Source: JBBQER01 sp052148155 (GTDB taxonomy: Bacteria; Actinomycetota; Acidimicrobiia; IMCC26256; PALSA-610). Taken from it: a stretch of 9,581 nt of DNA. This document shows positions 6,082 through 9,581 of the stretch, piece after piece (positions within the stretch are counted from its first letter, which is position 1; each line of letters begins with the position of its first letter). Made by a program: the position numbers and the translations under genes. The stretch is from NCBI GenBank assembly GCA_052148155.1, contig JBKQIY010000036.1, positions 1-9,581 on the forward strand, written 5' to 3'. The notes beneath the pieces were generated by a model. That model saw only the letters and a list, made by a program, of their open reading frames with translations. It searched no databases and was not told where the DNA came from.

Positions 6082-6131
6082 ACGGACTTCGTGCTCTAGC
6101 CGGCGGCCTCATCGGGACGCGACGATCGAAC

Positions 6132-7184
6132 ATGGCGTCGATCCTGATCGGAATCGCAGTCGGGGTCAGCGCCCTCGTCTGGGTCGGAGTGCTGTGGTTG
6201 GTCGCGGTGGCGTGGCGGGACGATCGTCGGCGTGAGGACCAAACGACCCGTCAGGGCTCGCGAATGGCGGAGTACGGACACACCGGACCCGCGCCGAACA
6301 CAGCGCCGATGGATAGCGGCAATGTTGTCGCGCCTGCCGCGCCTCGAGTCGCGCCCACCCCGAAGGTCGACGTGTCCGCCGCGTCCGACGAGGTGGCGGA
6401 CTCCGAGTCGCAGCCCTGGGAGCGCCTGAGCACCCTGGTCCGTTCTGAGCCATCGGACGACGAGACCTGTGTGGTTCCGTCGTGCATCTTTTGCGACCAG
6501 CCGGTCGGGACGGTCAAGTACCTCTGGCCGGAGTGGCTGTGTCGCTTGTTCGCTGACCAGTTGACCATCTCGAACACGGAGTTCGGCTTCGGCGATGTGG
6601 TGGAGAATCTGCGCCGGGAGGTCGACCAGACAGTCGACTGCATTTGCGAGAGGTGCAGTCACGGCTGGCTGCAGCGCCTCGACGACGACGTGAGCCCGTT
6701 CTTGACGACGATGATCATCGGAAAAGAGAAGCGACTGTCGCCGAGACAGCAAGGATTGCTTGCTCGATGGGCGGCGAAAACCGCTGCCGTCGCGCAGTAC
6801 GTCAATGACGACCCTGTACAGACGCCTCGCGTTGCATACGAGTATCTGCGTCGCGCCGATCTCCACGCGGGCACACAGGTACTGGTCGGCAGGTACGACG
6901 GGAACGCTCGACTCACCCAGGAACGCAACCTGTTCAGCCGCACCATCGACGGCGCTGAGCATTACCTCTCGCAATCGACCTTCGTGATCGGCAAGGTGCT
7001 CATCCAGGTCATCGTCGATGCACGCCAGCACAGCACACCCCAACTCGCCCCGGACGCGACACGGCTGCTTCTTGCGCTCGTCCCGAGCAGCGATCGGAAG
7101 ATCGACTGGCCTCCGGGTATCTCGATCGACGACGCAAACGAGGACGTGGTCCGACACGGATGCAGTGCTGTCCCCGCCGCGTGA
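6132..7184 (+). CDS. membrane-anchored HNH-like zinc protein with degenerate catalytic site
   Basis: The 350-residue product starts at ATG 6132 with a membrane helix (residues about 4-27) followed by Arg/Asp. The frame is open further upstream, but those residues are Arg/Ser-rich and belong to the decayed gene region. A Pro/Ala-rich linker follows (about 30-110). The core begins with CIFC (118-121) and KYLWPEWL (129-136), then CERCSHGWL (172-180), then a helical part containing LARWAAKTAAVAQY. In the known HNH-type family the order is CxxC, EH-hydrophobic-x-P-x-WL, CxxCNxGW. Here the Glu-His pair is replaced by Lys-Tyr and Asn by Ser-His. Zinc binding by the four Cys looks preserved, while nuclease activity is doubtful. 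The chain C-terminal to about 230 is not recognised. The membrane anchor is unusual for this family. A 35-codon ORF follows after 24 bases. Confidence 0.75.
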   Translation: MASILIGIAVGVSALVWVGVLWLVAVAWRDDRRREDQTTRQGSRMAEYGHTGPAPNTAPMDSGNVVAPAAPRVAPTPKVDVSAASDEVADSESQPWERLSTLVRSEPSDDETCVVPSCIFCDQPVGTVKYLWPEWLCRLFADQLTISNTEFGFGDVVENLRREVDQTVDCICERCSHGWLQRLDDDVSPFLTTMIIGKEKRLSPRQQGLLARWAAKTAAVAQYVNDDPVQTPRVAYEYLRRADLHAGTQVLVGRYDGNARLTQERNLFSRTIDGAEHYLSQSTFVIGKVLIQVIVDARQHSTPQLAPDATRLLLALVPSSDRKIDWPPGISIDDANEDVVRHGCSAVPAA

Positions 7185-7208
7185 TGCGGTCGCGACATCG
7201 GCGACCCC

Positions 7209-7316
7209 GTGAACAACGCCACGGACCTGTCGGCGCTCGCCGGAAACGTGAACCGCCTCGTCGCAGACCAGCCGCGCGATTCGTGTGACCGATGTAGCGA
7301 GCAGGCGTCGGTCTGA
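7209..7316 (+). CDS. 35-residue small protein with CxxC, unidentified
   Basis: GTG 7209 opens a 36-codon frame ending at TGA 7314-7316, 24 bases after the HNH-like gene on the same strand. The product begins VNNATDLSALAGNVNRL and contains DRPRD-like polar sequence with CDRC (residues 26-29). Nearly all third positions are G or C, as in the neighbouring genes. The stop is followed directly by a strong hairpin, which suits the last gene of a transcript. No clear ribosome-binding site is seen; coupling to the upstream gene is possible. Its function is unknown. It could instead be a lost C-terminal piece of the upstream gene after a frameshift. Confidence 0.4.
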   Translation: MNNATDLSALAGNVNRLVADQPRDSCDRCSEQASV

Positions 7317-7342
7317 GGCTCGGTGGGTCGTGTCGCCGAGCC
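7317..7342 (+). terminator. stem-loop directly after the small ORF
   Basis: GGCTCGG (7317-7323) pairs perfectly with CCGAGCC (7336-7342). Three further pairs (two of them G-U) close the stem down to a six-base loop. It begins at the base after TGA 7314-7316. There is no T-run, so it would be of the U-less type reported in high-G+C Actinobacteria. It marks the likely end of the transcript carrying the HNH-like gene. Confidence 0.5.
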
Positions 7343-7729
7343 CGTGCGGAGGGCCTGCGGGCAGGGTGCTTCCTCGAAAAGGCTCCCTCACAACGAGCGG
7401 TTGAGCGCAACGCGTTCGATCTGGCCGCGACCGGGAAGATCCCCGGCGGAGCTCAGCGGGCACTCCCTGCGTAACGTGCCCCAACCCGAGTGGCCGTCGA
7501 CGATTGGCAAGTCCCGGGCGCTCGGGGCGTTCCCTCGTGTGCACGGCGGACCCGTGACGCCGGATCGTCGTACAGCCTGTCGGGTCAGATGTCGCAACGC
7601 TCGATGTGCTGCGGCTTGCTTTCGGGGGTACCGACGATGTTCCTGGTCGCACGGTCGGGTTGCGTCGCGAATTGACTCGACGGTTGTGGTCCGCGTTTGT
7701 GGCGTAGGTGTCGTTGTAACGTGCCGCGG
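7343..7729. other. intergenic region, no supported gene
   Basis: Several open frames overlap on both strands, none with a recognisable domain. A plus frame around 7371-7475 (with AFDLAATGKIPGGAQRAL) has somewhat protein-like composition but no credible start and stops at TAA. Base composition becomes richer in T and G after about 7610, matching the first part of the amidase gene that follows. The promoter of the amidase must lie here, but I see no clear -35/-10 pair at a normal spacing. Confidence 0.4.
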
Positions 7730-9172
7730 GTGACGGATCTTGGCTTGTTGGATGCTACGGATCAGGCCGCGTTAGTGCGGTCTGGTGCGATTTCGCCGTT
7801 GGAGTCGGTCGATGCTGCGATCGGGCGTGTCGAAGCGCTGAACGATGAGTTGAACGCGGTGATCCATCCGTTGTTTGAGCGGGCTCGGTCGCTGGCGGTC
7901 GAGGGGTGCGGGGATGGGCCGTTTCGGGGTGTGCCGATTGTTGTGAAGGATCTCGACGGCACGCTCGCGGGCGCGTCGTACCACGCGGGCAATCGGTTGT
8001 TACGTGATGTTGGTTGGGTGGCGCCGTCGACGTGTTTTCTGTTCGCGAAGCTGGAGGCTGCGGGGTTCGTGATCGTCGGCAAGACGAACACACCCGAGTT
8101 CGGGTTGATGCCGACCACGGAGCCGTTGGCGTACGGCCCGACGCGTAACCCGTGGGACCCTGCACGCAGTCCGGGCGGTTCGAGTGGCGGTACCGCGGCG
8201 GCGGTCGCGAGCGGCATGGTTGCGCTGGGTCACGGCGGTGATGGTGGAGGCTCGTTGCGTGTCCCGGCGAGCATGTGCGGGCTGTTCGGGTTGAAGCCGT
8301 CGCGGGGTCGTATCTCGCTGGGCGCTGAAGAGGCTGAGTCCTGGGCGGGAATGGTTGCTCGACATGTGATCACGCGTTCGGTGCGGGACAGCGCGGCAGT
8401 CTTGGATGTGCTGCAGGGTTACATGACCGGTGACTGGTACAGCGCGCCGCCGCCGCTGCGTCCGTACCTGGGCGAGGTCGGCGCGGCTCCGGGCAGGCTG
8501 CGTGTTGGGGTTCGAACTGATGCGCCGTTGGGAATAACCGCGACGGACCGGGAGTGTGTCGCGGCGGTCGAGGACACTGCCGGCTTGTTGGCGTCGTTGG
8601 GCCACACCATCGAGTCGGCGTCGCCGGCCGGCCTGGATGATCTCGCCGCTATGGAGGCCATCTCGACGGTCATGCTGGCATCGCTGGACGCCGATCTCGG
8701 TGACGTCGCCGAAGTGGTGGGGCGTCCAGTCACTGCAGATGACGTCGAACCGATGACCTGGATGCTGCGCGAGGGCGCCGCGACGCTCGACGCCGGCGGT
8801 TACGTTCGCTCGCTGGCCAGCCTGCACCGGTGGGCCCGGCGAGTGATTTCATGGTGGGTTGACGATGGTTTCGACTTGTTGCTCACGCCCACCTGCGCAG
8901 AACCGCCGCCGATGATCGGTGACGTCGGAGATCAAAGCGACGGCGGCATCCAGGCCTCGGCTCGTTCGGTGCCGTTCGCGATCTACACGGTGCCCTTCAA
9001 CGCGACCGGTCAGCCGGCGATGTCGGTGCCGCTCGCCCACGCAGCGTCAGGACTACCGATCGGCGTCCAGTTCGTCGCGGCTCCCAACCGAGAGGACGTG
9101 CTGTTTCGGGTCGCAGCCCAGCTCGAGGACGCACGTCCCTGGGCAAACCAACGCCCGCCGATCCACGCCTGA
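7730..9172 (+). CDS. amidase-signature family hydrolase
   Basis: This is a complete 480-residue member of the amidase-signature family, the usual length. The Ser-cisSer-Lys triad is visible: Lys73 in GVPIVVKD, cis-Ser151 in SPGGSSGGT, and nucleophile Ser175 in GGDGGGSLRVPAS, with the family's 24-residue spacing between the serines. GKTNTPEFG (117-125) and the C-terminal NATGQPAMSVPL and GLPIGVQFV blocks are also typical. Such enzymes hydrolyse carboxylic amides to acid and ammonia or amine; the substrate cannot be told, and there are no GatB or GatC neighbours to suggest tRNA amidation. No signal peptide is visible, so it is probably cytoplasmic. I chose GTG 7730 (VTDLGLLDA), where family proteins normally begin; GTG 7721 and TTG 7697 are in frame. 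The first 700 bases use more TTG, GTG and GGT than the last 500, a modest shift in codon use. It appears to be transcribed alone. Confidence 0.93.
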   Translation: MTDLGLLDATDQAALVRSGAISPLESVDAAIGRVEALNDELNAVIHPLFERARSLAVEGCGDGPFRGVPIVVKDLDGTLAGASYHAGNRLLRDVGWVAPSTCFLFAKLEAAGFVIVGKTNTPEFGLMPTTEPLAYGPTRNPWDPARSPGGSSGGTAAAVASGMVALGHGGDGGGSLRVPASMCGLFGLKPSRGRISLGAEEAESWAGMVARHVITRSVRDSAAVLDVLQGYMTGDWYSAPPPLRPYLGEVGAAPGRLRVGVRTDAPLGITATDRECVAAVEDTAGLLASLGHTIESASPAGLDDLAAMEAISTVMLASLDADLGDVAEVVGRPVTADDVEPMTWMLREGAATLDAGGYVRSLASLHRWARRVISWWVDDGFDLLLTPTCAEPPPMIGDVGDQSDGGIQASARSVPFAIYTVPFNATGQPAMSVPLAHAASGLPIGVQFVAAPNREDVLFRVAAQLEDARPWANQRPPIHA

Positions 9173-9220
9173 ACCTCCCGCCTCGATGCCCGAGCCGGCC
9201 CCGATCAGCGTGGGGTACGC

Positions 9221-9256
9221 GTTGCCTCTGGGGTCACTGTTGCCTATGAGGTCAGT
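9221..9256 (+). repeat. two 18-bp tandem repeats upstream of the second SpeD-like gene
   Basis: GTTGCCTCTGGGGTCACT (9221-9238) is followed at once by GTTGCCTATGAGGTCAGT (9239-9256), identical at 15 of 18 positions. A shorter TGGGGT match precedes them in phase. The second copy contains the putative -35 hexamer. Perfect head-to-tail placement in front of a start codon suggests a regulator-binding array. Confidence 0.5.
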
Positions 9257-9269
9257 GTCGGCTAAACCT
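9241..9269 (+). promoter_or_regulatory. candidate promoter of the second SpeD-like gene
   Basis: TTGCCT (9241-9246) and TAAACC (9264-9269) are 17 bases apart. ATG 9276 begins six bases after the -10 element, so the mRNA would be leaderless or nearly so; no ribosome-binding site is visible before the ATG. The -10 element lacks the usual final T. The spacing repeats that of the paralogous gene on the minus strand. Confidence 0.35.
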
Positions 9270-9275
9270 CTTTCA

Positions 9276-9581
9276 TGCTCATCGATGAACACCGCGAGAG
9301 CGGCCGGTGGCGAGATCTTGCGCCCCAAATCCATCGCCAGCGCCTCGTCGTCGAGGGCACCTGTGGCGAGCCGATCGACGCTGTACATATCCGCCAGTAC
9401 CTGAACCGACTCTCCACCGTCTGCGGAATGCACACCCTGACCAGGCCGGTGACCCACCGCTCACAACGGTACGGATGGGCCGGCTGGATCCACTGGGAAA
9501 CCTCCGGGGCGCATTTCTACGCATGGGACCAGCCGTTGCTGTTCTTTTCCGTCGACGTCTACACCTGCAAGCCCTTCAACA
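9276..9581 (+). CDS. SpeD-like (AdoMet decarboxylase-fold) protein, N-terminal 102 residues
   Basis: The frame opens at ATG 9276, shortly after an in-frame TAA (9264-9266), and runs off the window. It is the paralog of the gene at 5145-4769 and is not frameshifted. It has RQRLVVEGTCGEPID (21-35), corresponding to the first strand and turn of the family, then VCGMHTL, a Gly-Trp-rich strand (GWAGWIHW, 67-74), TSGAHFYAW (76-84) and FSVDVYTC (91-98). In bacterial SpeD proteins the pyruvoyl Ser precedes the conserved Trp by seven residues; Ser77 fits. Cys98 lies where the catalytic Cys is expected. The His normally two residues before Trp is Tyr82, while a His stands at 80, and the preceding Glu of the ESH motif is Thr76. 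SpeD makes decarboxylated SAM for polyamine synthesis, and some homologs are known to act on other amino acids. The substrate here is open. A coupled acyltransferase may follow outside the window. Confidence 0.75.

Noticed and set aside
6075..6087. 13-base exact repeat GGTCAAAACGGAC with 5177-5189 as a mobile-element footprint
   Set aside because: One 13-base match is expected by chance in a sequence this long and no element ends or transposase are present; only the GGTCAAA tandem is kept as a possible operator.
5346..6131. N-terminal extension of the HNH-like protein to a 612-residue product
   Set aside because: The extension is Arg/Ser-rich, crosses the frame-switching repeat remnant, and would put a membrane helix in mid-protein; ATG 6132 directly before the helix fits better.
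6096..7652. 518-codon open frame on the minus strand
   Set aside because: It lies opposite the HNH-like gene, whose Cys motifs and WPEWL block are clear; the antisense translation is Arg/Asp/Val-rich without domains, as expected from high-G+C antisense frames.

Overview
The window is high-G+C bacterial DNA with strong G/C bias in third codon positions, GTG/TTG starts and a possible leaderless promoter arrangement. I read it as a chromosomal accessory region of an actinobacterium or a close relative. A decayed gene with beta-repeats of the 'PIVGIAA..DGGIF.FGD' kind, frequent in Actinobacteria and especially Acidimicrobiia, agrees with this. No rRNA, tRNA, CRISPR array or recognisable transposase is visible.

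Layout, left to right. (1) 1-243 is the C-terminal end of an extreme Asn/Gly/Gln-rich protein. (2) 244-737 has no convincing gene but holds two inverted repeats, one a long hairpin followed by a short T-run. (3) 811-1929 (+) encodes a three-helix membrane protein with a long helical cytoplasmic or periplasmic tail. (4) 1930-3946 has no intact recognisable gene. On the minus strand it carries several frame-broken stretches of coding-like sequence that look like the eroded distal part of an operon. (5) 5145-3943 (-) is the most interesting unit: a divergent S-adenosylmethionine-decarboxylase-fold (SpeD-like) gene with one frameshift, translationally coupled to a GNAT acyltransferase that resembles LuxI/FeeM-type N-acyl synthases. 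(6) About 5425-5960 (+) is a pseudogene, or badly sequenced gene, with FGD-type repeats. (7) 6132-7184 (+) is a membrane-anchored HNH-like zinc protein that lacks the usual catalytic Glu-His. It is followed by a 35-codon ORF and a strong terminator-like hairpin. (8) 7730-9172 (+) is a complete amidase-signature hydrolase. (9) 9276-9581 (+) is the start of a second SpeD-like gene, paralogous to the one in (5), cut by the window end.

The centre of interest is the pair of SpeD-like paralogs. They lie on opposite strands about 4.1 kb apart, each behind a similar -35/-10/start-codon arrangement and short tandem repeats. One is coupled to an acyl-homoserine-lactone-synthase-like acyltransferase. 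Both LuxI enzymes and SpeD enzymes use S-adenosylmethionine, so the pair suggests a pathway making an acylated SAM-derived or amine-derived small molecule, possibly a signal. The paralogs lack the family's usual catalytic His, and one also lacks the Cys, so the chemistry may be new or the SpeD partner may be non-catalytic. This is inference.

Intact kilobase genes sit beside densely frameshifted stretches. The broken genes could therefore be true decay, or local indel errors in a poorly polished assembly; raw reads would decide.
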